46,054 bases of DNA from Microcaldota archaeon (GCA_016926175.1 JAFGPA010000038.1:1-46054); one strand, 5' to 3'; positions 7,585 through 16,520 are shown, counted from the stretch's first letter. Numbers and translations are program-made. The notes: a model not told the origin generated them from the letters alone.

Positions 7585-7980
7585 TTATTTTACCTGTTTT
7601 TGTGCAATTTCACCTATCACAGGAAGCATGTACTTCTCTCCCTGATATGCCTTATATGCGGCAAACAGATGAACAATTCCGATTCCCAGCATCAGCGGCA
7701 AAGTAAGGCATCCCACAAGTGCGCCTATCCCTGCAGTTACCAGTGCCAGGAACCCCGAAACAAAGGTTATGCCGAACACAAGTACGAATGATACGATGCT
7801 AAGTATCAATGACTGGTATGCATGAAACAACAATGCCTTGTCATTTTTCTTTTCTGTAAAAATTACAAACAACGGCACAAGAACTGCAATGATGTATGCA
7901 AGTGCCCCAAGCAAATTATTTTCTGAACTTCCGCTCCCGCTTGGAGCGGCTTCTTTTTGAGTTGATTTAGGTTCTGCCAT
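7585..7980 (-). CDS. DUF4870/Tic20-like small membrane protein, paralogue
   Basis: Start at the ATG at 7980, preceded by GGTGAT; a GTG at 7989 lies inside that site. The 131-residue protein has a Ser/Gly-rich N-terminus, then NNLLGALAYIIAVLVPL, a FHAYQSLILS helix and YKAYQGEKYMLPVIGEIAQKQVK. The order is the same as in the downstream neighbour (HA-QS and GEK-LP-I are shared), so the pair is a tandem duplication. It probably shares one minus-strand transcript with the downstream copy. Confidence 0.75.
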   Translation of the reverse strand: MAEPKSTQKEAAPSGSGSSENNLLGALAYIIAVLVPLFVIFTEKKNDKALLFHAYQSLILSIVSFVLVFGITFVSGFLALVTAGIGALVGCLTLPLMLGIGIVHLFAAYKAYQGEKYMLPVIGEIAQKQVK

Positions 7981-8011
7981 AATTATCACCAGTTCATACT
8001 CACATACTATC

Positions 8012-8020
8012 TTTATAAAT
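8012..8020 (+). promoter_or_regulatory. TATA-like box for cysS
   Basis: TTTATAAAT is centred 29 bases before the cysS ATG, implying transcription from at or just before the start codon. Confidence 0.6.
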
Positions 8021-8044
8021 ATTTTATGTGTTCAAAATCGTCTG

Positions 8045-9490
8045 ATGCGCGTTTTCAATACTCTTTCAAACGGTATAGAGCCATTTCTTCCGGTTGAACC
8101 GGGAAGGATAGTCCTTTATGTCTGCGGCCTTACGCCATACGATAGTGCCCATATCGGACACGCAAGAACATATGTCTCATTTGATGTGATAAAACGCCAT
8201 CTTCTCAAGAAAGGTTTTGCGGTATATCATATCCAGAACATCACGGATGTCGAGGACAAAATCCTGAAGCGCTGCGGAGAAATTCATGCAGATCCAAAAC
8301 AACTGACAGAAAAAATCCACAGCGAAGCAATGCAGCAGTTTGCAGCGCTGAATATCCTCCCTGCAGATGTCTATCCCAAGGTAACTGACAATATCCCGGA
8401 AATAATATCCATGGTTCAGGCAATTATTGATGCCGGAAAAGCATATGAGACAAAAACCGGCATCTATTTTGATATTTCAAGCTTCAGGGACTATGGGAAG
8501 CTTTCATCACAGAATCTTGACCAGATACGTGCAGGTTCAAGGTTTGAAGTTGATGAAAGCAAGAAAAATCCGGCAGATTTCGCCCTCTGGAAAAAAACCA
8601 GCGGCGAATTGCTTGAATTTGAAAGTCCGTGGGGAAAAGGACGGCCAGGCTGGCACATTGAATGTTCTGCCATATCAATGAAATATGCAAAGAGAACCCT
8701 GGACATACATGGCGGGGCAAGAGACCTCGTTTTTCCACATCATGAAAATGAGATTGCACAGGCTGAGGCTGCAACAAAGGAAAAATACTGTAAATACTGG
8801 ATGCATACCGGATTCCTTACTGTCAAAGGGGAAAAAATGAGCAAATCACTGGGCAATTTTGTTACGCTCAAGAACGCCCTTGAGAATTCCTCTTCCAACG
8901 CCCTCCGCCTTTTCTTTCTGCAGGCGCATTACAGAAGCCCTCTGGACTATGATCTGGAAAAAATCAATTCCATGGAAGAAAGCGTGGAAAGGATATTCAA
9001 TTCTTTTGACCTGATTTCAGAATCTCTTTCCAAGAAAGATGTTCCCAATCAAGAATTCCGCGAAAAAAGCAATTATCATATAGAGTCATTTTACAAAAAT
9101 ATGGACGATGACTTCCGGACACCGGAAGCTCTTGCAGACCTGTTCAATCTGCTGAGGCTGGCAAATTCACATATAATCCAGGATGCTGTTGATGTGCAGC
9201 AGCTGAGAGCCGTCAAGAGTGCGATAGGCGATATTCTCTGGATATTCGGCCTTGAAAAGCAGAAAAAATCAATTGATTCCAGAAAGCAGCAGATCCTGAA
9301 GCTGATAAGGGATCTTGGCGAACCAGTTCCTGAATCGGCGGAAGAGGCAGTTAAGCTCCTTATTGGACTGAGGCAGTCTGCAAGAGAATCAAAGAACTAC
9401 CAGAAGGCCGATCTGATAAGATCCAGGCTCAGTGAAATCGGCATAATTCTTGAAGACAAGCCCGATGGTGTACGCTGGAAGATTCAATAG
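8045..9490 (+). CDS. cysS: Cysteinyl-tRNA synthetase
   Basis: Class I synthetase charging tRNA-Cys. HIGH is at residues 36-39, KMSKS at 264-268. Zinc ligands include Cys27 and the GWHIECSAIS and HHENEIAQ motifs. The 481-residue length is normal. The C-terminal helical domain ends in the family's typical ...KADLIRSRLSEIGIILED. Transcription looks leaderless. The 3' end overlaps the convergent glycosyltransferase gene by 7 bases. Its presence means direct Cys-tRNA charging rather than only the SepRS route. Confidence 0.97.
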   Translation: MRVFNTLSNGIEPFLPVEPGRIVLYVCGLTPYDSAHIGHARTYVSFDVIKRHLLKKGFAVYHIQNITDVEDKILKRCGEIHADPKQLTEKIHSEAMQQFAALNILPADVYPKVTDNIPEIISMVQAIIDAGKAYETKTGIYFDISSFRDYGKLSSQNLDQIRAGSRFEVDESKKNPADFALWKKTSGELLEFESPWGKGRPGWHIECSAISMKYAKRTLDIHGGARDLVFPHHENEIAQAEAATKEKYCKYWMHTGFLTVKGEKMSKSLGNFVTLKNALENSSSNALRLFFLQAHYRSPLDYDLEKINSMEESVERIFNSFDLISESLSKKDVPNQEFREKSNYHIESFYKNMDDDFRTPEALADLFNLLRLANSHIIQDAVDVQQLRAVKSAIGDILWIFGLEKQKKSIDSRKQQILKLIRDLGEPVPESAEEAVKLLIGLRQSARESKNYQKADLIRSRLSEIGIILEDKPDGVRWKIQ

Positions 9491-10188
9491 TGCTCCTTGT
9501 AATTCTCTGAACTGACATTGCTTCCCATAATCAGTTTAAGATTGCTCCAGCCCCAGAATGCAACTGTCCTGAAGAATCCGTGTTTTCTGAATCTCCTATC
9601 TGACAGGCTGACAAGCAGCTTGTCATCATATATGATTTCTTTTGTTTTGGGAAATCTTCTCATAAGGTCAGCATCTTCACAGACGACAGACCTATATCCC
9701 CCTGCCTTAAGAAAAACTTCTTTCCGGAATCCTGAATTGTTTGATGGAACCCAGCATTCTTTTGTTATTCTGTGATTGATCTTTGCAAGAAGGAAAATGA
9801 TTCTGGAATAACTGTCGTAGATCAATTTCCACAATTTTGACTCAGAGGTGTAGGCATCAAATCCCCCGACAACCATCAGTCCGGGGTTCTCAAAATGCTT
9901 TCTTATCCGATCAAGAAAATTCCCTGCAATTACCGAATCTGCATCAACAAAAACAATTATTCCATTTTTTGCTTTCCTGGCGCCGGCAGTCCTTGCAAGT
10001 CCGTTCCCGTTTTTTGGCTGCATCAGGATTATTGCCCCGAGTTTTTCTGCAATTTCAGCAGTTCCGTCTTCGCTGTGGCTGTCTACGACTATTATTTCGT
10101 CGCCTTCTTTCATCTGCTTTTTCAGATCAGTGATCACCCTTTCAATATGATCTTTCTCATTGAGTGTTGGGATGATTATGCTCAGCAT
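9484..10188 (-). CDS. Family 2 glycosyltransferase
   Basis: A 234-residue GT-A enzyme. The N-terminus SIIIPTLNEKDHIERVI is the standard nucleotide-sugar start. IVVDSHSEDGT (about 33-43) follows, then the metal-binding FVDADS (about 85-90). The acceptor-side region with SGFRKEVFLKAGGY and CEDADLMRR (about 150-178) is intact. It has no membrane segment of its own. Donor and acceptor are unknown. It overlaps cysS convergently. Confidence 0.88.
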   Translation of the reverse strand: MLSIIIPTLNEKDHIERVITDLKKQMKEGDEIIVVDSHSEDGTAEIAEKLGAIILMQPKNGNGLARTAGARKAKNGIIVFVDADSVIAGNFLDRIRKHFENPGLMVVGGFDAYTSESKLWKLIYDSYSRIIFLLAKINHRITKECWVPSNNSGFRKEVFLKAGGYRSVVCEDADLMRRFPKTKEIIYDDKLLVSLSDRRFRKHGFFRTVAFWGWSNLKLIMGSNVSSENYKEHY

Positions 10189-10194
10189 TTCAAT

Positions 10195-10479
10195 TTACTC
10201 CAGCTTTCTGCTAAATTCTTCAAGCTCTGTTGAAACTACTTCGCATTTCTGCCTGAGTTCCTTAAGCCCTTCAACATCTGCAGTTGCAAGTTTTTCTCTC
10301 AGTTCTGCTATCCTGCCTTCCCAGTACTTTGCCCTGAATTCATTTTTGCATTCGGCCATATCTATTGTCCGGATTCGCTGATCGAGAATTCCGCAGTCTA
10401 TTTCAATCTCTTTCCTGAGACTGCACATAAAATCTTCTAAAGGCACAGCATCTTCCTGCTTTGCTTGCCCACTGGCCAT
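10195..10479 (-). CDS. Hypothetical coiled-coil protein
   Basis: The ATG at 10479 (preceded by AAGGAC) gives 94 residues. A longer frame would reach back into the purN promoter. The sequence is charged and helical (EIEIDCGILDQRIRTIDMAE, then REKLATADVEGLKELRQK), consistent with a short coiled coil. It was not recognised. It lies 6 bases upstream of the glycosyltransferase on the same strand, so the two may be co-transcribed. It is divergent from purN. Confidence 0.6.
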   Translation of the reverse strand: MASGQAKQEDAVPLEDFMCSLRKEIEIDCGILDQRIRTIDMAECKNEFRAKYWEGRIAELREKLATADVEGLKELRQKCEVVSTELEEFSRKLE

Positions 10480-10501
10480 AAAGTCCTTACACAGAGGGTA
10501 C

Positions 10502-10510
10502 TTAAATATT
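10502..10510 (+). promoter_or_regulatory. TATA-like box for purN
   Basis: TTAAATATT is centred 24 bases before the purN ATG. Confidence 0.5.
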
Positions 10511-10529
10511 TTCGTAAACCACAATAATC

Positions 10530-11153
10530 ATGATAAAAATTGCAATTCTGGCTTCTGGAAGAGGAAGCAATTTCAAATCCATAATGGAGGAAATCCGGGC
10601 AGGAAGATGCAATGCCCACCCCGTTGTACTGATCACAAACAATCCAGACGCCCCAGCCATAGATATTGCAAAAGAAAACAACATTCCTGTTGAAATCGTT
10701 AACAAAAAAGATTTTGCAAGCCGGGAAGCTTTCGATTCAGAAATCAAACAAATCCTTGACCGGTACGAAGCGGGTCTCGTTGTTCTGGCAGGCTACATGC
10801 TTATTCTCAGGGGAAGAGATCTTCTGGAAGCCTACAAAAACAAGATAATCAATATACACCCCTCACTGCTCCCTGCATTTCCAGGTGTAGAAGCCCAGAA
10901 GCAGGCATTTGACCATGGCTGCAAGGTTTCCGGAGTAACCATTCATTTTGTTGATCCCGGCCTTGATTCAGGACCAATAATCTATCAGGAGGCTGTCGAT
11001 ATTTCTGATTGCAAAACAGCCGAAGAAACTGCAGCAAAGATTCTCAAAACAGAACACCGTGCATATGCAAAAGTTATTGATATGTTCTCGAAGGGAACAT
11101 TCACGATTGATGGAAGAAGGGCAATGTTCACATCCGGCAAAATCAGATTATAG
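10530..11153 (+). CDS. purN: Phosphoribosylglycinamide formyltransferase
   Basis: Transfers a formyl group from 10-formyl-THF to GAR, the third step of purine synthesis. Present are the N-terminal loop ILASGRGSNFKSI (residues 6-18), INIHPSLLPAFPG (107-119, catalytic Asn108 and His110) and HFVDPGLDSGPI (139-150, catalytic Asp146). The length of 207 residues is normal. No other purine gene is nearby, and transcription looks leaderless. The use of a folate cofactor is inferred from the family. Confidence 0.95.
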   Translation: MIKIAILASGRGSNFKSIMEEIRAGRCNAHPVVLITNNPDAPAIDIAKENNIPVEIVNKKDFASREAFDSEIKQILDRYEAGLVVLAGYMLILRGRDLLEAYKNKIINIHPSLLPAFPGVEAQKQAFDHGCKVSGVTIHFVDPGLDSGPIIYQEAVDISDCKTAEETAAKILKTEHRAYAKVIDMFSKGTFTIDGRRAMFTSGKIRL

Positions 11154-11223
11154 CCAAAGTTTTTCCTGTTTTTGGGCTAACATATATAAATCTCCCATTT
11201 CCATTCTGCTATGGCGATCTGTT

Positions 11224-11433
11224 ATGCAAAAATCCAAGCTTAGGGATAGTTTCAGGCCCAAGGCAAATTTTGCCATGCTGAGAAATCCAGCAGTGGCTGC
11301 TGAAGGCTTAAGGTTAATGAACCAGGAATATATAAACTCGAGAGTCCGGCGTTCTCCTCTAAAGAACGATGAAAGCTATCCGGTCAGGCTTACAAGCTTT
11401 ACTGACAGAAACATGCGCGAAATCCAGGAATAA
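11224..11433 (+). CDS. Small hypothetical protein
   Basis: A 69-residue basic protein starting at the ATG at 11224. A TATATAAAT box at about 11183-11191 supports this start over longer frames reaching into purN. Unrecognised. Its KLRDSFRP motif near residue 5 resembles LKDRFRP near the start of the next gene, so the two may share a short N-terminal module. Confidence 0.55.
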   Translation: MQKSKLRDSFRPKANFAMLRNPAVAAEGLRLMNQEYINSRVRRSPLKNDESYPVRLTSFTDRNMREIQE

Positions 11434-11469
11434 CGTAAAATCCCATCATACAAAACAAAAACATACCGC

Positions 11470-11478
11470 TTTATATAA
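11470..11478 (+). promoter_or_regulatory. TATA-like box of the 409-residue gene
   Basis: TTTATATAA is centred 26 bases before the GTG at 11500, supporting that GTG as a leaderless start. Confidence 0.6.
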
Positions 11479-11499
11479 TTTTTCCAGCGTGGATTATAC

Positions 11500-12729
11500 G
11501 TGAGCGTTACTTACGGGCAGCTTAAAGACCGTTTTAGGCCTGTTCTTGCAAGAAAAAAATTCCGCATCAGTGATCTTAATGGTCTTCTTGGCGAAAGAGT
11601 CAGGAAAGACCTGAAATTAGCAAGAGCATTTGCTGTGCGCGAAGGCCCGGAAAATGCAGGATCTTCATTTGCGCGGGAACTGAAAAAAGCAAGTCCCCAC
11701 CTACGCAAACCAATGACTGATGCGATAGCAAGACTTCGGCAAATTAAAAGCCCTTCTCTGCATGACCGTGAAAAGTGCCAGAGGGAAATACAACTGATCT
11801 TTGCTGACCATGGTATTTCAGCAGACTGGGGAAGGCCATCCAGCGTTGGAGTAATACTGCGCACCGCTGATTCCCTTGATGTTCCAACACATTATGTTCT
11901 TGGGGAATCAGCTGGAAGTTCCCCGTTTACAGGACGGCTGAAGGTTCCGCAGGATGGAGATCCCGGAGCGATATATCTTAATATCACCGGCTCGATTTCA
12001 AGGCTCAAAGACCATATGGATCTTTATTTCTATGAAGTTCCTTCTGAGTATGATTCAGCAAAATGGTCAAGGGCAGATCAAAAAGCCGTTTTTGAACAGG
12101 CGCTGGTGTGGGGCGAGTCCGAAAGATTGAAAAGACTATTTGAAAGGATGCAGTTCGATGCCCGGGATCATGATGCAACGGCAATTCTAAGCAATCTTGC
12201 CAAAAGAAAATTCGCCTGCAGATTGCTTGACATGATGGAAAAGGCCCAAACTACAGACCAGTTTTTCCTTATGGCCATTAATGCACACCTGGATGCAACA
12301 AGATCCCATGAAGGCTCTCATCTGGTTGAAAGAAGAATAAACCATGGAATGAGACTTGAAGGGCTTGAATATGAGCTTCTTGCATATCTTATGCAGGCAA
12401 GTTTCTCCACCCCTGATCTTGCTTTTATCAACCTGTTTGATGCAATGCCATTAGAAGTTGAAAAATACATGCCTGATTTTGCAGATGAAATTCTGGTTCA
12501 TCGCAATGAAATTTTTTTCAAAAACGAGAATTACATCCGGGGATGGGCAAAAACATATCTCAAAGCATACTTCAATGACATTGCAGGAAAAGACATATCC
12601 CGGATTCCAGGCCGCCAGATAAGGTCACTCAACACTTCTGATCATGTTACCCAGGATCATCTTCCCCTGATCACAGAAGCCCTTTGCCACACTGATGCAA
12701 TGGGAAGACATGTAGAATTAACCGGATAA
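11500..12729 (+). CDS. Hypothetical protein, 409 residues
   Basis: GTG start supported by the TATA box at exactly the leaderless distance. A soluble, mostly helical protein with no signal peptide, membrane segment or motif that I recognise. Residues 1-30 are basic. A central Pro/Gly/Asp-containing part (about 110-190) may be a beta domain. The C-terminal half (190-409) is helix-rich and Met/Leu-rich. The stop is 2 bases from the convergent tRNA-Lys gene. Confidence 0.7.
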   Translation: MSVTYGQLKDRFRPVLARKKFRISDLNGLLGERVRKDLKLARAFAVREGPENAGSSFARELKKASPHLRKPMTDAIARLRQIKSPSLHDREKCQREIQLIFADHGISADWGRPSSVGVILRTADSLDVPTHYVLGESAGSSPFTGRLKVPQDGDPGAIYLNITGSISRLKDHMDLYFYEVPSEYDSAKWSRADQKAVFEQALVWGESERLKRLFERMQFDARDHDATAILSNLAKRKFACRLLDMMEKAQTTDQFFLMAINAHLDATRSHEGSHLVERRINHGMRLEGLEYELLAYLMQASFSTPDLAFINLFDAMPLEVEKYMPDFADEILVHRNEIFFKNENYIRGWAKTYLKAYFNDIAGKDISRIPGRQIRSLNTSDHVTQDHLPLITEALCHTDAMGRHVELTG

Positions 12730-12731
12730 AA

Positions 12732-12884
12732 CGGGCCCAGAGGGATTTGAACCCTCGACCTGCGGATTTCCAAATTTAGGAAAAAACAGGCTAGTCAAAA
12801 CTTTCCCTAAGACTAAGAGTCCGTCGCTTTTGGTGATCTATTGTGTTTATACAAAAGACCTCTACCAAGCTGAGCTATGGGCCC
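12732..12884 (-). tRNA. tRNA-Lys (CTT) with two introns
   Basis: GGGCCCA/TGGGCCC acceptor stem, G73, T-arm GAGGG-TTCAAAT-CCCTC, variable AGGTC. The anticodon loop is CTCTTA-A. Forming the D-stem and anticodon stem requires removing about 33 bases after GAG of the D-stem (near position 24/25, about 12827-12859, hairpin CTTTTG/CAAAAG). It also requires removing about 46 bases at the 37/38 site (about 12768-12813, helix TTAGG/CCTAA). The 153-base gene gives about 74 nt. The predicted 27-43 pair is A-C, so the first intron boundary is uncertain. Confidence 0.82.
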
Positions 12885-12958
12885 GTATCACTCTGCATTT
12901 GATAGCATCTTTTTAAAAATGATAATCCATCAACCTGTCACTATTCTGAGCTATTATA

Positions 12959-13975
12959 TCAACTGCTAATGTTCTGGATGGCATACTCATAGCCATTACT
13001 TGTGATCCTTATGGTTCCAAGCTCATACTGATTGTACCATCCGATATTGTACTGTGCCAGAAGCCTCTCGAAAGGCTCCCTCGACCCTCCATTTGCAGGA
13101 GAATCATCCGAGCTTCCGGTGATTATCACATTCTCCGGACCTGAAGCCAGAAGAAACAATCCAATATCCCTTGTTCCTTCGCCCGTTCCAAAATAGGGCG
13201 CCTGCAAAATATCAGATTTGATCTTTGATGCGATCTCATTCGTCATTTTCTGTGTTGCCCCCCTCTGCACTCCTGATGTCAACAGTATGCTCACATTCCT
13301 GTCAGTTATCTTAAGCACTATTGCGTCATTGTTGACATCATCAAATGCCAACTCCGATGGATTAAGGATCTCAAGCTCAAGTCCATTGAGGCTTATGCGA
13401 TCTCCTCTGCTTACAATCCTGGTTTCCTTTACTTTTTCCTGAATATCACCGATCAGAGCAGTGTATTCCTGGTTTCTGAACGTTTTTCCATTCCACCAGA
13501 AATGCTCCACTTCAAAGTTGTCCATAACGGCTTCAAGAGCGCCATACATTCTCGGGTCTGCACTTGTTGATATCAACAGGTCAATGTCATCTACCCTCCT
13601 TGATTTCAGAAGGTCCACTGTTTTTCCTTTATTTTGTTCCGGCCCTGCATCCACCAGGATGTCAAGATCCCCTTTTTTGATCAGGATCGCGTTTCCGTGC
13701 AGGTTTGATCCGCTGACATCAATGAAGAATATTCCCATGGGAATATCCGGTTCGAATTCGTACTGGATGTCTGTTGTTTCCGTTTCGTTCTCTGCCGCCG
13801 GAGGTGAAGGGGGAGTGATATCCTCCTGCGTCTGGTTTTTCTGCTCTTCAATTATTATGCTGACAGGCGGAGGCTGGATTTCTGTTTCATTTGTTGCATT
13901 ATTCTCCGGCTGAATTGTCTCTCCTGTGCATCCAAACAGGAGTGCGGCTGCAAAAACAATTAGCATAAGTTTCAT
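12959..13975 (-). CDS. Lipoprotein with ComEC-like metallo-beta-lactamase domain, metal site lost
   Basis: A 338-residue exported protein with a signal peptide and lipobox LLFGC (Cys16). A Pro/Glu/Thr-rich linker runs to about residue 75, then a domain patterned on the C-terminal part of ComEC (FIDVSGSN...NAILIKKGDLDILVDAG, 84-111). In active relatives the next segment is THxHxDH; here it reads STSADPRMYGAL (136-147), so the metal-binding histidines are missing. Probably a non-catalytic extracytoplasmic binding protein. It overlaps glyS by 4 bases and is translated with it. Confidence 0.75.
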   Translation of the reverse strand: MKLMLIVFAAALLFGCTGETIQPENNATNETEIQPPPVSIIIEEQKNQTQEDITPPSPPAAENETETTDIQYEFEPDIPMGIFFIDVSGSNLHGNAILIKKGDLDILVDAGPEQNKGKTVDLLKSRRVDDIDLLISTSADPRMYGALEAVMDNFEVEHFWWNGKTFRNQEYTALIGDIQEKVKETRIVSRGDRISLNGLELEILNPSELAFDDVNNDAIVLKITDRNVSILLTSGVQRGATQKMTNEIASKIKSDILQAPYFGTGEGTRDIGLFLLASGPENVIITGSSDDSPANGGSREPFERLLAQYNIGWYNQYELGTIRITSNGYEYAIQNISS

Positions 13976-15450
13976 AGAGTCACTCTTCCTTTCTTTACGT
14001 TCTCCCTTATGGTTTTTTCAATCTCATGGATTGCTATCCTTTCCTGCTTGCCGTCATTCCTGTATCTTATGGTTATGGTATTGTCATTCAAAGTATCATG
14101 GTCAATTGTCAGGGCATATGGCACACCTATCTCATCTGCCCTTGCATATCTTCTTCCAATGCTTCCGCTTTCGCGGTAAGTTACATCAAGCCCCGAATTT
14201 CTGAGCATTTCAGTGATTTCCCTGGCTTTTTCTGCAAGGCCGTCTTTTTTCATCAGAGGAAATACTGCAACCTGGTAAGGCGCTATTACGGGAGGGAAAT
14301 CAAACCATTCCCAGTCCTTCCCCTCTGTTTTTTCCCGGTAGCAGTGCTCCAGCAGTGCCAGGAATAATCTGTCCACTCCCATTGAAACTTCCACAACATG
14401 CGGAACCAGCTTCCTCTCATTGAAAAATACGCTCATATCCTTTCCGCTTTGCTTTGCATGGGAACTGAGATCATAATCAGTCCTGTATGCATTCCCTATA
14501 GTTTCTATCCATCCAAAAGAAGTTTCAATCTCCATGTCAATGTTTCCCTTTGAGTAGTGCGGCACTTCCGCAAGATCAAGCACCCGCAAATGCATTTTTT
14601 CTTCATTGATGCCTATCTTCCTGTAAAATTCCCATTGCCTTACCAGAAAATATGACATTATCTCGTTTGGCGAATATTTCTTTTCCACTGTTTCGCCTGC
14701 AGTTGCAGCAATAACCTGTCCGTTTACTTTCAGCTTTATCTTTTCATTGGCGATTTCCTGGAATCCGGGGTATTTTGTATCCCCGGGATCAAAGAAATAT
14801 TCAAGCTCCATCTGGGTAAACTCCCTCATTCTCACAAGCCCCTGTCTTGGCGATATCTCATTCCTGAAACTTCTTCCCACCTGGCCTATTGCCATAGGAA
14901 GCTTCTGGCCGTGATTCTTGTATAATCTTGGGAATGCAGTGAAGATTCCCTGTGCTGTTTCAGGCCTGTTATATGCCGGACTTTGTTCCCCTCCTATTCC
15001 TGTTTTGAACATGAGGTTGAACATGAATGTTTTTCCTAACTCCCCTTTACACCTTGGACATCCGATCTTCTGCTCTTCTACAATCCTGTCCAGGCTTTCA
15101 AGTTTTCCATCCCACCTCTCCCCATGTTTGGACAGGTGCACTTCCTCAACCAGCGTATCTGCCCGTATTCTTGTCTTGCATTTTTGGCATTCTATTACAG
15201 GATCTGCAAAGCTTCCAACGTGTCCTGATGCAATCAATATCGGTTCCGGGGTAACAATTGAAGTCTCCACTTCGTAGAATCCATCACTTTTTGTAAAAGT
15301 ATTCCTCCAGAGTTCTTCTATCCTGTGCTTGATAAGTACGCCTACAGGTCCATATTCATAGAATCCGGCGCTTGGATTGTATGGTTCATTTGCAGGGAAA
15401 AAAAATGACCTTGACAAAGATAGTTCTAATATTCTCTCATGCAGTTGCAT
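13972..15450 (-). CDS. glyS: Glycyl-tRNA synthetase, homodimeric archaeal/eukaryotic type
   Basis: Class II synthetase charging tRNA-Gly; two tRNA-Gly genes are at 32573-32983. The 492-residue length is normal for the alpha-2 form. Visible parts: GFYEYGPVGVLIK (about 29-41), class II motif 2 GRSFRNEISPRQGLVRMREF, motif 3 EVSMGVDRLFLALLEH, and the C-terminal anticodon-binding domain beginning near IAPYQVAVFPL. A zinc-binding-like CQKC...CPRC pair is retained. It is first in a two-gene unit with the ComEC-like lipoprotein. Confidence 0.97.
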   Translation of the reverse strand: MQLHERILELSLSRSFFFPANEPYNPSAGFYEYGPVGVLIKHRIEELWRNTFTKSDGFYEVETSIVTPEPILIASGHVGSFADPVIECQKCKTRIRADTLVEEVHLSKHGERWDGKLESLDRIVEEQKIGCPRCKGELGKTFMFNLMFKTGIGGEQSPAYNRPETAQGIFTAFPRLYKNHGQKLPMAIGQVGRSFRNEISPRQGLVRMREFTQMELEYFFDPGDTKYPGFQEIANEKIKLKVNGQVIAATAGETVEKKYSPNEIMSYFLVRQWEFYRKIGINEEKMHLRVLDLAEVPHYSKGNIDMEIETSFGWIETIGNAYRTDYDLSSHAKQSGKDMSVFFNERKLVPHVVEVSMGVDRLFLALLEHCYREKTEGKDWEWFDFPPVIAPYQVAVFPLMKKDGLAEKAREITEMLRNSGLDVTYRESGSIGRRYARADEIGVPYALTIDHDTLNDNTITIRYRNDGKQERIAIHEIEKTIRENVKKGRVTL

Positions 15451-15501
15451 AGTATTTCACTTGTATAAGTGGTTTTAAATCATTTTGGCTGATATGGAAT
15501 T

Positions 15502-15912
15502 ATGGTTGCTGAAACGGCAATTACAGAACCGGATTATATCCAGGCCAGCATCGCAATAAATGCTGCAAGTGAAATGCTCAATTCGGCAAAAGAAAAAATG
15601 AAGTTCCGCGATTATGGAAATTCGTTTGAAGATGCCCGCAATGTCATAAGAATTGCGGTATCAGCACTTATGTTCAAGGACGGCATGATAGTGCAGACCT
15701 TTGATGCAACCATACAATATCTCAACGAAAAATACCCTGAAACATTCCCGGTTGAAAAATGGAAATCCATTGAAAAGACGATGACCGGGGAAGGCCCTGG
15801 ACTGGTCAATCGCATTATTGAGATCATTGGAAAAAAGCCCCGTGAAGCCGATGCAGGCGATGCAGTCAAAGTTGCGAATGAATTCCTTAATACTGTGAAA
15901 AAACTGGTGTAA
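15502..15912 (+). CDS. Small helical protein, HEPN-like
   Basis: A 136-residue all-alpha protein. Residues 18-62 (ASEMLNSAKEKM, then DARNVIRIAVSALMFKDG) resemble the paired helices of HEPN-type proteins. The RX4-6H ribonuclease motif is absent, so no RNase activity is claimed. A TTTTAAATC box lies 25 bases before the ATG. Two bases separate it from the lipoprotein gene downstream, so the two form an operon. Confidence 0.6.
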   Translation: MVAETAITEPDYIQASIAINAASEMLNSAKEKMKFRDYGNSFEDARNVIRIAVSALMFKDGMIVQTFDATIQYLNEKYPETFPVEKWKSIEKTMTGEGPGLVNRIIEIIGKKPREADAGDAVKVANEFLNTVKKLV

Positions 15913-15914
15913 AA

Positions 15915-16520
15915 ATGAAATACTTCCTGGTGGTTATGGCTATCCTGTTATTCGGATGCGTAAGTGCCCAGACAGAACAGGCTGAAACAGATGTTATTGA
16001 AACGAATGTTAGCACGCCTCCGCCTGTTGTTGAAAAACCGAAGCTGGCTCATTTCACTACTCTTGAATTTGCATTCCAGTACCCTCCGGATATGGAAGTT
16101 CAGGAATCAAAAGGGCACTTCAGCGGCATTAAAATAATCAACAACCAGCCTGCAGAGATGCTGGAAGTTGTTTATCTTAATACTGTAACTGAATACGGCC
16201 CAAACAAAAACAGGATTCTTAATGAAAATCCGTCAAAAGGGGCATCCGATCTTCTCCGGGAAGATGTTCTCAATGATTCCATGGGATATCTTAATGGTGC
16301 AGAACTGGGGCAGATTACAACTTTCTCAATCCAGAGAGATGCCTACAGTGCAGAAGTGCCCTTCAAGACAACCCTTAATGGAACAAAATATGCCGGGTAT
16401 GCGCTCAGCCTCTTCATTCCGGAGCGCTCACTGCACCTTAAGCTAAGAATTCTTGCTACTGATCCGGCCAGGGCAAAACAAATCAGGGACGACTTTGTTT
16501 TTTCCTTCAGGCTGGAATGA
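15915..16520 (+). CDS. Predicted lipoprotein
   Basis: A 201-residue exported protein with signal sequence and lipobox LLFGC (Cys15), a short Thr/Glu/Pro linker, then one globular domain from about residue 48 (FTTLEFAFQYPPDMEV...). The strand-rich domain, opening with a Tyr-Pro-Pro element and ending in IRDDFVFSFRLE, recalls PsbP-like domains, but this is a weak resemblance. Co-transcribed with the HEPN-like gene. Confidence 0.65.
   Translation: MKYFLVVMAILLFGCVSAQTEQAETDVIETNVSTPPPVVEKPKLAHFTTLEFAFQYPPDMEVQESKGHFSGIKIINNQPAEMLEVVYLNTVTEYGPNKNRILNENPSKGASDLLREDVLNDSMGYLNGAELGQITTFSIQRDAYSAEVPFKTTLNGTKYAGYALSLFIPERSLHLKLRILATDPARAKQIRDDFVFSFRLE

Noticed and set aside
15502-15912. HEPN toxin of a toxin-antitoxin pair
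   Set aside because: No RX4-6H motif and no MNT-type nucleotidyltransferase next to it; the neighbour is a lipoprotein.
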